In this document: in pieces, positions 1 through 9,369 of the stretch | Numbering within the stretch: position 1 is the first letter of the stretch | How the letters are laid out: the number at the start of each line of letters is the position of its first letter | NCBI RefSeq assembly: GCF_011602365.1 | Contig: NZ_JAAONZ010000003.1 | Location: 372,001 to 436,000 of the forward strand | Direction: 5' to 3' | DNA: 64,000 nucleotides | From: Pseudomaricurvus hydrocarbonicus | GTDB taxonomy: Bacteria; Pseudomonadota; Gammaproteobacteria; Pseudomonadales; Cellvibrionaceae | Position numbers and translations under genes: made by a program | The notes under the pieces: model-generated | What the model was told of the DNA's origin: nothing | Databases searched by the model: none | The model's input: only the letters and a program-made list of their open reading frames with translations

Positions 1-262
1 GTTGATGGTGCCGGACTTTTTGCTCCGCAGCCACCAGGTCATCAAACACCACGGTCTGAATGTAGTCGCTCTGTTCGACCACGGGCGGAGGTTGGTCTGC
101 CGGATAGAGCCCCACTTTAAAGAGCGCAGGATCTTCCCGAGAGAAGGCCAGTGCCACCACCGCAATGATCAGCGGCGGCATCACAAACGACCAGATCAAC
201 GAACCTTTATCGCGGTAGTATTCTTTGGTTCGAGCCCAAAACAGGGCGGATAACTGATTCAA
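1..262 (-). CDS. ABC-2 type transporter permease, N-terminal part (runs off window)
   Basis: Reading the minus strand from a TTG codon at 262 gives LNQLSALFWARTKEYYRDKG, then a hydrophobic segment (roughly residues 24-42, with FVMPPLIIAVVALAF), then a hydrophilic stretch that leaves the window still open. A cytoplasmic start, one membrane helix and a large extracytoplasmic loop is the usual beginning of an ABC-2 exporter permease. It lies downstream of, and in the same direction as, the ATPase at 666-1547, so the pair probably forms one exporter. The TTG start is chosen because AAGAG lies about 9 nt upstream and no ATG fits. The roughly 400-bp repeat-filled gap between ATPase and permease is unusual for such a pair. 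Substrate unknown. Confidence 0.6.
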   Translation of the reverse strand, partial: MNQLSALFWARTKEYYRDKGSLIWSFVMPPLIIAVVALAFSREDPALFKVGLYPADQPPPVVEQSDYIQTVVFDDLVAAEQKVRHHQ

Positions 263-369
263 AGCGGTATTCTCTTCAACGTTAAGACTGAATGTAAGGG
301 CCAAGGCATCGGCACCATGCCGGGCTCAAAAAAATGTATGGTCAGAACACACCCATGACTTAGGCTGTT

Positions 370-658
370 CTCGCCACTCGCCCAAGGTGGATGACGCAGC
401 AAAAGAGGGCTCCCTGGAACGGCTAATGCGTCGGGTTTATGCACCTGAGCGATGAGCCTATTTCCAGAGATTGCCGCGTCGTTACACTCCTCGCAATGAC
501 GGCTTTGAATTGCGTCGCAAGAAAAGGCAACCTTGGGTGACTCGCCACTCGCCACTCGCCACTCGCCACTCGCCACTCGCCACTCGCCACTCGCCACTCG
601 CCACTCGCCCAAGGTGAATGGCGCAGCCAGAGAGGGCACCCTGGGGTGACTCGCCACT
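370..658. repeat. Heptanucleotide array (CTCGCCA)9 flanked by two copies of a ~45-bp module
   Basis: Nine perfect CTCGCCA units occupy 541-603. The array runs into a module (CTCGCCCAAGGTGAATGGCG onward, 604-646) that ends in another CTCGCCACT. A diverged copy of the module sits at 370-417. A third copy lies at about 16868-16910, again next to a CTCGCCA array, so array and module travel together. The stretch lies between the ABC ATPase and its permease. Open frames crossing it only reflect the repeat. Confidence 0.85.
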
Positions 659-665
659 ATTTTTA

Positions 666-1547
666 TCATTCCCTCAGACTGTGCCCGGTCAATTTCAAAA
701 AAAGGTCATCCAGTGTCGGGTTGCGAACTTGCAGCGAGTGCAGCCGGGCTCCGTCCTGAATCAACCGCTGGAGGGTGTTTTCCACCGATCGACTTTCTAT
801 GACGATTTGGTGGCTTGAGGTTTGGGTTGTCTCATTCGTGACAAAATTGTCTGGCAAGTCCTGTTGGTCGAGACAGACAAAGACGTGCTCAAAGTGCGAG
901 TGAAGCAGCTCGCTGGGAGAGCCTTCGGCAATGATCTGGCCGTGATCCACAATCACCAGATGGTCGCACAGCTGCTCAGCTTCATCCATATAATGGGTGG
1001 TGAGTACGACGGTTTTGCCCTGGGCTTTAATGTTGTTGATCAGGTGCCAGAAGTTTCGTCGCGACTGTGGGTCCAGGCCGGTTGTCGGCTCGTCCAGAAA
1101 CAGAATGTCAGGGTCGTTGACCAGAGCCAGGGCCAGCAGCAGCCGTTGCTTTTGACCGCCAGACAGTTTGGCCGCCTGCTGGTGAATAAAGTCCGCAAGG
1201 TGGCACTGTTCAATCAGCGATGCCACGGGCAGGGTATGCGTGTAAAAGCTGGAAAACAGCTGCAGTACCTCTTTGACGGTCAGGTAATCCATCAGTGATG
1301 TCGATTGAAACTGGATACCGGCTTCCTGTTTGAAGTCAGGGTTTTTGCGGGTGCCTTTGTAAAGTATGTCACCGCTGGTGGGCGGGGTGATACCTTCCAT
1401 CATTTCAATGGTGGTGGTTTTGCCGGCCCCATTGGGCCCCAACAACCCAAAGCAGATCCCCTTGGGAATGCTAAACGATAAGCCGTTGACGGCTTGGACC
1501 TTACCAAAATGTTTGGTGAGGTTCCGGACCTCTATAATGGGCGTCAT
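666..1547 (-). CDS. ABC transporter ATP-binding protein
   Basis: A 293-residue nucleotide-binding subunit of an ABC exporter. Walker A GPNGAGKTT is at 37-45, signature LSGGQ at 128-132, Walker B ILFLDEP at 148-154, D-loop GLD directly after, and the switch histidine at 185 (TTHYMDEAE). The C-terminal 90 residues match the accessory region of drug or Na+ exporting DRA-type ATPases (CcmA-like). It would hydrolyse ATP at the inner face of the inner membrane to power the permease whose start is at 1-262. The ATG at 1547 is followed immediately by the conserved beta strand IIEVRNLTK. The exported compound cannot be deduced. Confidence 0.93.
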   Translation of the reverse strand: MTPIIEVRNLTKHFGKVQAVNGLSFSIPKGICFGLLGPNGAGKTTTIEMMEGITPPTSGDILYKGTRKNPDFKQEAGIQFQSTSLMDYLTVKEVLQLFSSFYTHTLPVASLIEQCHLADFIHQQAAKLSGGQKQRLLLALALVNDPDILFLDEPTTGLDPQSRRNFWHLINNIKAQGKTVVLTTHYMDEAEQLCDHLVIVDHGQIIAEGSPSELLHSHFEHVFVCLDQQDLPDNFVTNETTQTSSHQIVIESRSVENTLQRLIQDGARLHSLQVRNPTLDDLFLKLTGHSLRE

Positions 1548-1984
1548 GCCGCTTCCCCTTTGATCGTGCGGCGTCAGTATAGCAGGGGCCTTCTTGGAAG
1601 ACAGGAGGCAGTTCAGCTCAGCCTGGAAAGCATTGACTCAAAAGGCAGGGGCGAGTCATAGGTCTGGATTAGAGGGATGAAGGTGTGAGCTGGCGTCCAC
1701 ATTCATGAATCGCTCTGGGTTTGCCCGACGTGTTCTGATAATGTGGGGATTCTCAGGGCGTGAAAGTTTAAATCTTGTCTGATTTCCTGGCTGGCTGTTT
1801 GTTTTGTGATCGATCTGCTGTGGGGTTGTACTGCGGTGGTGCGATTCAGGCAGCAGGCGAAAGATTATCCGCTGCCCGCGATTGAGTCTTTCAAAGAGTT
1901 TGGTGTGTCCTGGACGTCAGTGTGTCTGAGGCACAAATTCATACAAAAGGTTGTTGAACTTACCTAGCATTAAGTCCTTAGTTT
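1548..1984. other. Intergenic region without a supported gene
   Basis: No convincing gene is visible. A short open frame on the plus strand around 1768-1965 encodes a hydrophobic stretch followed by a basic one, but it has no start codon or ribosome binding site. It may be a remnant. The region should carry the divergent promoters of the ABC operon and the AmpG-like gene, but I see no clear -35/-10 pair. Confidence 0.4.
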
Positions 1985-3325
1985 ATGCCCCCCACTAGTC
2001 CTTCCTGGTCCGACTCATTTCGCGTCTATTTGAAACCTCGTGTGATCACGATGTTGTTTCTCGGATTTGCGGCGGGACTTCCTTTGCTGCTGGTTTTTTC
2101 AACCATGTCTGCCTGGCTGCGGGACATGGATGTCAGTCGCAGTGCCATTGGTTTTTTTGGCTGGATTGGCATTACCTACTCGGTGAAAGTGTTCTGGTCG
2201 CCAGTGGTGGATCGCCTCAAGATTCCCTGGTTGAGTGAACAATTGGGGCAGCGGCGCAGCTGGATGCTGTTGGGGCAACTGGGCGTCATTGCCGGGGTGT
2301 TGGGGATGGCGATGACCGACCCGCAATCACACCTGACTCTGGTCGCCTGGCTGGGCTTGACCGTCGCCTTTTCCTCGGCGACCCAGGATGTTGCCATTGA
2401 CGCCTACCGGATTGAAGCGGTGGTGCGCGAGTATCAGGGGGCGATGTCTTCCATGTACATACTCGGCTATCGGGTGGCGATGCTGGTGGCGGGGGCGGGC
2501 TCTCTTTATATTGCTGACTTTTTTTCGTGGTCTATGGCCTACGCAGTAATGGCGGCTTTGATGCTGGTGGGGGTTGTGACCGTGATGTTGATTGCGGAGC
2601 CCAATGGTCATACACATGAAGATGCCGATGAGCTGGAGGAAGCACTGCATCACCAGCTGCACCTTGACGACCCTCATTTGCGTGGACTGCGATGGTTTGT
2701 GGATGCGGTGGTGGCGCCCTTTGTGGATTTCTTTAAGCGCAACGGACGTTTTGCGCTGGTGATCCTGTTGTTTATCGGCCTTTTTCGTCTCAGTGACATT
2801 GTGATGGGGATTATGGCGAACCCGTTTTATCTGGATTTGGGGTTTAGCAAGACGGATATCGCTTCCATCGGTAAAGTGTTTGGTTTTTTTATGACCATTA
2901 TTGGCTCTTTTCTGGGAGGGCTGCTGGTGGTGCGCTATGGCGTGTTCCGGCCGCTGATTGCGGGAGCGGTGATGGTGGCCCTGACCAACATGCTGTTTGC
3001 GCAATTGTCCCTGATTGGGCCGGACATCACCTGGCTGGCACTGGTGATCAGTGCCGACAATCTCAGTGGCGGCTTTTCGAATGCGGTGTTTGTCGCCTAC
3101 TTGTCCGGTTTAACCAATCGCGCCTACACGGCCACGCAATACGCGCTGTTCAGTTCGGTGATGACCCTGCCAGGTAAATTTGTCAGCGGGTTTTCCGGAG
3201 TGATTGTCGACGCCAACAGTTATACGTTTTTCTTCAGTTACGCGGCGTTAATGGGGGTGCCGGCGATTTTACTGGCCATCTATCTGTGGCGCCGGAATTT
3301 GGCGGAAGAGCCTCAGCGGGCCTAA
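1985..3325 (+). CDS. ampG: AmpG-like MFS permease (muropeptide transporter family)
   Basis: A 446-residue inner-membrane protein with about 12 hydrophobic segments. The N-terminal half matches the AmpG family closely: FAAGLPLLLVFSTMSAWLRD (about 27-46), a cytoplasmic GQRRSW turn, and FSSATQDVAIDAYRIE (about 130-145), the hallmark acidic motif of the family. AmpG imports anhydromuropeptides released from peptidoglycan for recycling, and in some bacteria it signals to AmpR/AmpC. No ampD, ampR or ampC is adjacent. The ATG at 1985 is chosen because it precedes the typical N-terminus, although its ribosome binding site is weak. The last six codons and the stop are the first unit of a 23-bp tandem repeat. 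Confidence 0.88.
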   Translation: MPPTSPSWSDSFRVYLKPRVITMLFLGFAAGLPLLLVFSTMSAWLRDMDVSRSAIGFFGWIGITYSVKVFWSPVVDRLKIPWLSEQLGQRRSWMLLGQLGVIAGVLGMAMTDPQSHLTLVAWLGLTVAFSSATQDVAIDAYRIEAVVREYQGAMSSMYILGYRVAMLVAGAGSLYIADFFSWSMAYAVMAALMLVGVVTVMLIAEPNGHTHEDADELEEALHHQLHLDDPHLRGLRWFVDAVVAPFVDFFKRNGRFALVILLFIGLFRLSDIVMGIMANPFYLDLGFSKTDIASIGKVFGFFMTIIGSFLGGLLVVRYGVFRPLIAGAVMVALTNMLFAQLSLIGPDITWLALVISADNLSGGFSNAVFVAYLSGLTNRAYTATQYALFSSVMTLPGKFVSGFSGVIVDANSYTFFFSYAALMGVPAILLAIYLWRRNLAEEPQRA

Positions 3326-3413
3326 TCCCAGAGCCTCAGCGGGCCTAATCCCAGAGCCTCAGCGGGCCTAAAGCTAGAGCCTCAGCGGTCCTAACGCCAA
3401 AGCCTCGACGGGA
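3307..3413 (+). repeat. 23-bp tandem repeat duplicating the 3' end of the AmpG-like gene
   Basis: The unit begins AGAGCCTCAGCGGGCCTAAT. Copies 1 and 2 (3307-3329, 3330-3352) are identical, copies 3 and 4 (3353-3375, 3376-3398) carry substitutions, and a degenerate fifth starts at 3399. Copy 1 contains the last codons and the TAA of the permease gene, so the array is repeated duplication of a stop-codon region, with divergence increasing downstream. Confidence 0.9.
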
Positions 3414-3420
3414 TAAAAAT

Positions 3421-3448
3421 ACACCACTTTGGATGTTCAAAGTGGTGT
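3421..3448. terminator. Perfect 11-bp hairpin downstream of the AmpG-like gene
   Basis: ACACCACTTTG (3421-3431) pairs perfectly with CAAAGTGGTGT (3438-3448) around a 6-nt loop. There is no T-run on the plus side. The minus-strand side is T-rich (ATTTTTA). It probably ends or protects the upstream transcript. A regulatory role for the next gene is also possible. Confidence 0.5.
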
Positions 3449-3512
3449 CAATTGACTACACTGTGGCGCAATTTTTTGCCGAACTTTTTTCCAAGTATGA
3501 AGACTGGGTGAT

Positions 3513-4571
3513 ATGCGACGATTTTTTACAAAGCCATCATCGGCTGCTTTGATGGCTGTGACAGCGAGTGTGTTAAGCGGCGGGTTATCTGCCGCTGAGT
3601 TGGTTCTGACCAATGGTGACCGAATTCACGGAGCTTTAACCAGCGTGAATGCTTCATCGGTAATGTGGAAGTCCGACAGCTTTGGCGACCTGGCCATTGA
3701 TAAAAGCAAGGTGGCAAATTTAACCACCGATCATAAAATGAAGGTTCAGGGTGTTAAAGAGGCCTGTATCATCAGTGGTATGGAAGGTTACTACCTGAAC
3801 TACGTCTGTGGTGATAATAATGAGCCGCACAGCATGCAGCTCATGGCCCTGGATTCCATCGTTCCATTTGTCCAGTTCCATGCTGACGGGGCTCAGGTGT
3901 CCGGTAAAATGAAGCTGGCGGCCACCTATCAGCGCGGTAACACCGTCGAAGACGATGTGGCAATCGACGGAGAAACGGCTTACCGCGAAGGTGACTGGCG
4001 TCATGTCGGTACCCTGAATTACGACAGCGAATCGACGGATAATTTGCCGGCTGATGAGGATTATGATCTGGAATATCGACTGGACCGATTCCTTTCGGAG
4101 CGATGGTTCTGGTACAACCAGATTGGCTATGGGGCCGAAGAGTCGATAAATGTTGATGAGCGGTATACGTTCGGTACCGGTATTGGTGTGCAGCTGTGGG
4201 AAGACCCCAATTCAGCGTTGGCGATCGGCAATGGTTTGCTCTATAAGAAGGAGCTGCTGGATCCAACCGCCGAAGAGAAAGTTGACCCCAGCTGGAACTC
4301 AAAAACCGAAGTCGCCTATTATCGGTTTTCTACGAAGTTTCGTTACAAGCTGCCTTTCTCTGCAGAGATATTTAATACCAATGTCGTCCTCTACTCGTTG
4401 CAGGATTCGGAAAACTGGGAGCTCAGCGCCGATTTTGGTTTGCACATCCCCTTGGGTGTTGGCCTGTTTTCGGAATTTAAGTTGGAATACGATTACGACA
4501 ATCAGCCTTCTTCCCCAGACGCCAGAAATGAGGATTCGAAGCTGACGGTGGGCATTGGTTATCAATGGTAA
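3513..4571 (+). CDS. DUF481 outer-membrane beta-barrel protein (YdiY-like)
   Basis: A 352-residue exported protein. An N-terminal signal peptide (SSAALMAVTASVLSGGLSAA, cleavage near 27) is followed by a small beta-rich region (LVLTNGDRIHGALTS). The DUF481 barrel follows, with alternating aromatic strands such as WFWYNQIGYG and YRFSTKFRYKL, and the chain ends GIGYQW. A terminal aromatic residue is the usual outer-membrane insertion signal. The family includes E. coli YdiY, called a salt-induced outer-membrane protein, but its molecular function is not established. The gene is alone, with ATG at 3513. The 250 bp after it hold only a small tandem repeat. Confidence 0.85.
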   Translation: MRRFFTKPSSAALMAVTASVLSGGLSAAELVLTNGDRIHGALTSVNASSVMWKSDSFGDLAIDKSKVANLTTDHKMKVQGVKEACIISGMEGYYLNYVCGDNNEPHSMQLMALDSIVPFVQFHADGAQVSGKMKLAATYQRGNTVEDDVAIDGETAYREGDWRHVGTLNYDSESTDNLPADEDYDLEYRLDRFLSERWFWYNQIGYGAEESINVDERYTFGTGIGVQLWEDPNSALAIGNGLLYKKELLDPTAEEKVDPSWNSKTEVAYYRFSTKFRYKLPFSAEIFNTNVVLYSLQDSENWELSADFGLHIPLGVGLFSEFKLEYDYDNQPSSPDARNEDSKLTVGIGYQW

Positions 4572-4738
4572 TCCGCCGGGACGGAGCTCTTAAGCGGGGC
4601 TCCCTATTCCATGGCTAAGGTATTTTGTAGGTAAAACGTCCAGGGCTGATCTGCCCTGGTTGCTCGTTGCTGCTGGTAAAGTTCGGTTAATCCCTTGTAA
4701 TCACGCCCTCCTGCCTCCAAATAGTCTTTATTGCTGTG

Positions 4739-4806
4739 ACTCTTAAATACCCAAAGTCTTTGAATATCCACCGTCTTTGAATATTCATAGCCTTTGAATA
4801 CCGCTG
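4739..4806 (+). repeat. 17-bp tandem repeat, 3-4 degenerate copies
   Basis: Units beginning GTCTTTGAATATCCACC start at 4756, 4773 and 4790, with a more degenerate copy at 4739. The array ends 16 bp before the fxsA start codon, so it makes up much of the fxsA leader. Confidence 0.7.
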
Positions 4807-4821
4807 CCTGATGAGGATGCC

Positions 4822-5382
4822 ATGCCCCTATTGTTACTGTTTGTGATCGTGCCCGTCGTTGAGATGTGGGTGCTGATCCAGGTGGGCTCGAAAATCGGTG
4901 CTCTGACCACCATTGCCCTGGTTCTGTTGACGGCCATGATTGGCCTGGCCTTGCTGCGCAAGCAAGGTGTTTCAACATTGGCGCGAGCGAATCAGCGGAT
5001 GCAAGCCGGTGAAATGCCGGCTAAAGAAATGGTCGAAGGACTGTTTTTGGCCGTGGGCGGTGCTTTACTGCTCACTCCGGGCTTTGTGACGGACTTGATT
5101 GGCTTCAGCTGCCTGATCCCGGGGTTGCGCAGTTTGGTGATTGGCCGGCTGATGAAGCATGTTGTTATGCGCGCCAGTGCCGGCGGGGCCAGCTTTGGTG
5201 CCGGGTCGGCTGGTGGGAGTTTTGGCGGTGGCCAGGCCCCTTACCGGGATCGCCCGTTTCGTCGGGGCCGCCATGGCGACGATTTTATTGAGGGGGAATA
5301 TGAGCGCCAGGACTCTCCTCAGCAAAGTACGCTCGAGCCAGGTACACCTGATCAGGACTCATCGGAAAAAGGTGACCGATAG
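4822..5382 (+). CDS. fxsA: FxsA family inner-membrane protein
   Basis: A 186-residue membrane protein. Residues 1-115 match the FxsA family: two N-terminal hydrophobic helices (PLLLLFVIVPVVEMWVLI; ALTTIALVLLTAMIGLALLR), an amphipathic region with the basic motif LLRKQG, then GGALLLTPGFVTDLIGFS, the most conserved family motif. The C-terminal tail (about 118-186) is Gly-, Arg- and acid-rich and looks disordered. Overexpressed FxsA suppresses F exclusion of phage T7 in E. coli, but its normal role is unclear. Location directly upstream of groES-groEL is the common arrangement in gammaproteobacteria and supports the call. Confidence 0.92.
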   Translation: MPLLLLFVIVPVVEMWVLIQVGSKIGALTTIALVLLTAMIGLALLRKQGVSTLARANQRMQAGEMPAKEMVEGLFLAVGGALLLTPGFVTDLIGFSCLIPGLRSLVIGRLMKHVVMRASAGGASFGAGSAGGSFGGGQAPYRDRPFRRGRHGDDFIEGEYERQDSPQQSTLEPGTPDQDSSEKGDR

Positions 5383-5451
5383 CCTTAAGTTGGTCGCGGC
5401 GTGTGCCAGGGCTGAAATCTTTACAAAAAATGAGTTTTTTTGTGTCTGGGT

Positions 5452-5479
5452 GTTGAAATCCCAGTTTCGAGCCCCATCT
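5452..5479 (+). promoter_or_regulatory. Predicted sigma-32 heat-shock promoter of groES-groEL
   Basis: GTTGAAA (5452-5458) and CCCCATCT (5472-5479) are separated by 13 nt. This closely matches the sigma-32 consensus CTTGAAA-N11-16-CCCCATnT. It lies about 150 nt upstream of the groES start codon. Confidence 0.85.
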
Positions 5480-5630
5480 CCCCTAACACTTGGTTTTTAT
5501 CGCCTCCGGCACTTGGCTTGGGGGTAGGTGCTCCGGTTTGACAGCTGGTATGTGAAACTGGGGTTTTATTGAAAGTATGAGTCGCAAGGCTCAAATTGGT
5601 CCAGAAATAGACGTTTTGGAGAAGAAACAC

Positions 5631-5924
5631 ATGAATATTCGTCCTCTACACGACCGTGTTGTGGTTCGCCGCAAGGAAGAAGAAGCTACTTCAGCTGGTG
5701 GCATCGTGCTGCCAGGTTCCGCACAGGAAAAGCCAAATCAGGGCGAGGTAATTGCCGTGGGTAATGGCCGCGTTTTGGATAACGGCGAAGTTCGTCCTGT
5801 TGACGTGAAAGTGGGTGACACTGTTGTATTCGGCAAGTACGCCGGCAGCGATACCATTGAAGTTAATGGTGAAGATCTGGTTATCCTGAGCGAAAGCGAC
5901 ATCAAAGCGGTGATCGAAGCTTAA
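5631..5924 (+). CDS. groES: Co-chaperonin GroES
   Basis: A 97-residue GroES. It begins [18 protein letters not shown], has the flexible mobile loop that contacts GroEL ([18 protein letters not shown], about 21-38) and the dome and beta-barrel residues [10 protein letters not shown] and [13 protein letters not shown]. It forms the heptameric lid of the GroEL folding chamber. The ATG at 5631 is preferred over an in-frame ATG at 5577 because the GroES fold starts there and TTGGAGAAG is correctly placed upstream. The gene is followed after 71 bp by groEL, in one operon expected to be heat inducible from the sigma-32 promoter. Confidence 0.98.
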   Translation: MNIRPLHDRVVVRRKEEEATSAGGIVLPGSAQEKPNQGEVIAVGNGRVLDNGEVRPVDVKVGDTVVFGKYAGSDTIEVNGEDLVILSESDIKAVIEA

Positions 5925-5989
5925 TCCGCAAGGATGGTTTCCTACCCTCGCTTTAATGAATTAAACAAGAAAGACAGAAACGGAGCTAA

Positions 5990-7642
<1,653 letters not shown>

Positions 7643-7783
7643 ATGCGCATTCAGCGGCGGTCTTTTCCCCCGATCTCTTCGTTGGGTAAAGACTTCCGGT
7701 GCTCATGTACTGTGTGTACATTCTGCTCCGGCTTCTTTACCCGCCTCGACCTCGGGGAAAAATCCTCGCCGCTGAACGCACAT
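7643..7783. repeat. 141-bp imperfect palindrome immediately downstream of groEL
   Basis: Two arms of about 68 nt are symmetrical about position 7713. The closing stem is ATGTAC (7705-7710) with GTACAT (7716-7721). Well-paired blocks are the outer TTCAGCGGCG/CGCCGCTGAA and the inner GGGTAAAG/CTTTACCC followed by CCGG pairs, separated by a poorly paired stretch. The element starts at the groEL stop codon and ends 80 bp before the bidirectional terminator. It may be a stabilising 3' structure or a mobile intergenic repeat unit. Confidence 0.75.
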
Positions 7784-7863
7784 TGTGCTGCGTAATACCT
7801 ACAGGTAAGTCATGCGTAGTTGTCGGCGCAGAACTTAGTTGTAAGAGCAGTAGTAATACAAAA

Positions 7864-7890
7864 ACAGCCCGCTTTTAGCGGGCTGTTTTT
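7864..7890. terminator. Bidirectional Rho-independent terminator
   Basis: ACAGCCCGC (7864-7872), loop TTTTA, GCGGGCTGT (7878-7886), then a T-run on the plus side. The minus-strand side also has a T-run (TGTTTTTG). It separates the convergent groEL and the periplasmic protein gene at 7911. Confidence 0.9.
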
Positions 7891-7910
7891 GGTTGGGGTA
7901 CGGATAAAAC

Positions 7911-8339
7911 TTACTGGTCCTTTTTCATCTCTTCGCGCTGCTTCATGCGTTCTTGCATCTTTTCGTACATTTTCAGTGGCATGCCGTTTTTCGCCACTTC
8001 TTTTTCTTCTACCAGTGAGTTGTCCTGAGTCACGATGGTGACGGTGTAACCGGTTTTGGTGCTGGTAACCTTGCCGACTTTGATGTTGGGGTTGCCTTCC
8101 ATGATCAGGCGGGCTTCGGTCAGGGTACGGACTTGATCGGCCGTGAACTCTCTTGCCATCATGTCTTGATGGCCCATGCGGCCACCAAAATCACCATGGT
8201 GTTTCATCATGCCGGACTTGTAGCCGCGTTCGCAATCTCCGTCTTTGTGACCGCCAGCTAACGCGTAACCGGTGCTGAGGCTGGCTGTTAAGACTGAGGC
8301 CATAATCAGGGCTTTTTTGTTGGTCAGTAAAGATTTCAT
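7911..8339 (-). CDS. His/Met-rich periplasmic protein of unknown function
   Basis: A 142-residue protein with a signal peptide (lysines, then ALIMASVLTASLSTGYALAG; cleavage near 28). A His-, Met- and Gly-rich segment follows (GHKDGDCERGYKSGMMKHHG), then a compact domain with TADQVRTLTEARLIMEGNP and TGYTVTIVTQDNSLVEEKEV, and a charged, Met-containing helical tail. The composition suggests metal contact (Cu or Zn) in the periplasm, but I recognise no established family. It is transcribed divergently from a two-component system, and predicted response-regulator repeats lie between them, so it is a candidate target of that system. An AAGGAG site precedes the ATG at 8339. Confidence 0.75.
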   Translation of the reverse strand: MKSLLTNKKALIMASVLTASLSTGYALAGGHKDGDCERGYKSGMMKHHGDFGGRMGHQDMMAREFTADQVRTLTEARLIMEGNPNIKVGKVTSTKTGYTVTIVTQDNSLVEEKEVAKNGMPLKMYEKMQERMKQREEMKKDQ

Positions 8340-8421
8340 AACAGGCTCCTTTGCCTTTCGTTTAACGTGAGTCTATTCAATCATGAGAGTGTCGGATAAC
8401 TATCCCGAACGCGTGATAATT

Positions 8422-8478
8422 TGTACCAAAGTGTAACAAGTCCCGGAGGTCTCCAAGGGCGGGATACACTTTGTTACA
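8422..8478. promoter_or_regulatory. Paired response-regulator-like direct repeats in the divergent promoter region
   Basis: On the plus strand TGTACCAAAG (8422-8431) is followed at once by TGTAACAAG (8432-8440). On the minus strand TGTAACAAAG (8478-8469) is followed by TGTATC (8468-8463). Each is a 10-bp-spaced direct repeat TGTA(C/A)CAAAG-TGTA, and the two face each other. This is the layout expected for dimers of an OmpR-family regulator. The site lies between the periplasmic protein gene and the regulator gene, just upstream of a TATAAT hexamer at 8500-8505. Confidence 0.6.
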
Positions 8479-8499
8479 GGTGCGGGGGCTTCAGGTTTG

Positions 8500-8505
8500 T
8501 ATAAT
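8500..8505 (+). promoter_or_regulatory. Candidate -10 hexamer for the two-component operon
   Basis: A perfect TATAAT. There is no good -35 at 16-18 nt spacing, but the predicted regulator repeats end 22 nt upstream, so activator-dependent (autoregulated) transcription is plausible. The leader to the ATG at 8643 would be about 130 nt. Confidence 0.45.
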
Positions 8506-8642
8506 GTTAGTATCTGCCCAGGGCTTAACCAGAACACTTACGCATAACAGTTTGTAGGGAAGTGCTGGGCTGGGTTATCAGGTGCAGGCAGGCTTTAATA
8601 AGGGTATTCATTATACCGCGGACATTCACAGGAAGGAGCTTC

Positions 8643-9362
8643 ATGTCACAAGCGCATATATTGATGGTCGATGACAATCAGGACATTCGTGAGTTGTTGA
8701 GCACGTATTTGTCGCAGCATGACTATCAGGTAAGTTCTGCTGAAAATGGCGAGCAGATGCGCCATTTGCTGAGTAGGGGTTCCATTGACCTGATTGTGCT
8801 GGACCTGATGATGCCGGGTGAGGACGGTCTGAGTCTGTGTCGCCATGTGCGTGAGGTGAGCGGTCCACCGGTGATTATGCTCACGGCCATGAGTGAAGAT
8901 GCGGATTGTGTGGTTGGGCTGGAAATGGGCGCCGATGATTATGTCACCAAGCCCTTTGTGCCGCGTGTGCTTCTGGCTCGCATTAAAGCGGTGTTGAGGC
9001 GCAAGGTTTCTCAGGACGTGAGTGAAGAGCGACTTGTGGCTGATGCCGGGCAATGGCGCTTTCAGCAGTGGTCTCTGGATGGAAGCCAAAGGCAGTTGAT
9101 TCGCAAGGATGGGGTTCTGGTGCCGTTGAGTACCGCCGAGTTTAAATTGCTGGAAGTGTTTCTTCAGCACCCTCAGCGGGTATTGAGTCGTGATCAACTG
9201 TTGAGTTTTACCAAGGGTCGGGAGGCGGAGCCTTTCGATCGCAGTATTGACAATCAAGTGAGCCGGCTGCGTAAAAAGGTGGAAGAAGACCCGCAAAACC
9301 CGACCCTGATCAAAACGGTTTGGGGCGGGGGCTATATGTTCTCAGCCGTGGTGACTCGTTGA
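8643..9362 (+). CDS. OmpR-family response regulator
   Basis: A 239-residue two-domain regulator. The receiver domain (about 4-118) has acidic pair D10-D11, phosphoacceptor D54 (VLDLMMPGEDG), T81 and K103. The C-terminal winged helix (about 135-235) has LSTAEFKLLEVFLQHPQRVL, then SRDQLL and the family ending IKTVWGGGYMF. It would be phosphorylated by the kinase encoded 7 nt downstream and bind tandem DNA repeats such as those at 8422-8478. The ATG at 8643 is preferred over an in-frame start at 8562 because AAGGAGCTTC lies directly before it and the receiver fold starts there. Sequence alone does not identify the signal. Confidence 0.94.
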   Translation: MSQAHILMVDDNQDIRELLSTYLSQHDYQVSSAENGEQMRHLLSRGSIDLIVLDLMMPGEDGLSLCRHVREVSGPPVIMLTAMSEDADCVVGLEMGADDYVTKPFVPRVLLARIKAVLRRKVSQDVSEERLVADAGQWRFQQWSLDGSQRQLIRKDGVLVPLSTAEFKLLEVFLQHPQRVLSRDQLLSFTKGREAEPFDRSIDNQVSRLRKKVEEDPQNPTLIKTVWGGGYMFSAVVTR

Positions 9363-9369
9363 GGTGGTG

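Noticed and set aside
259-669. Minus-strand frame of 136 codons with repeated GEWRVAS.
   Set aside because: It is the translation of the CTCGCCA array and its module.
1768-1965. Plus-strand stretch encoding a hydrophobic then basic peptide.
   Set aside because: No start codon or ribosome binding site; at most a decayed gene remnant.
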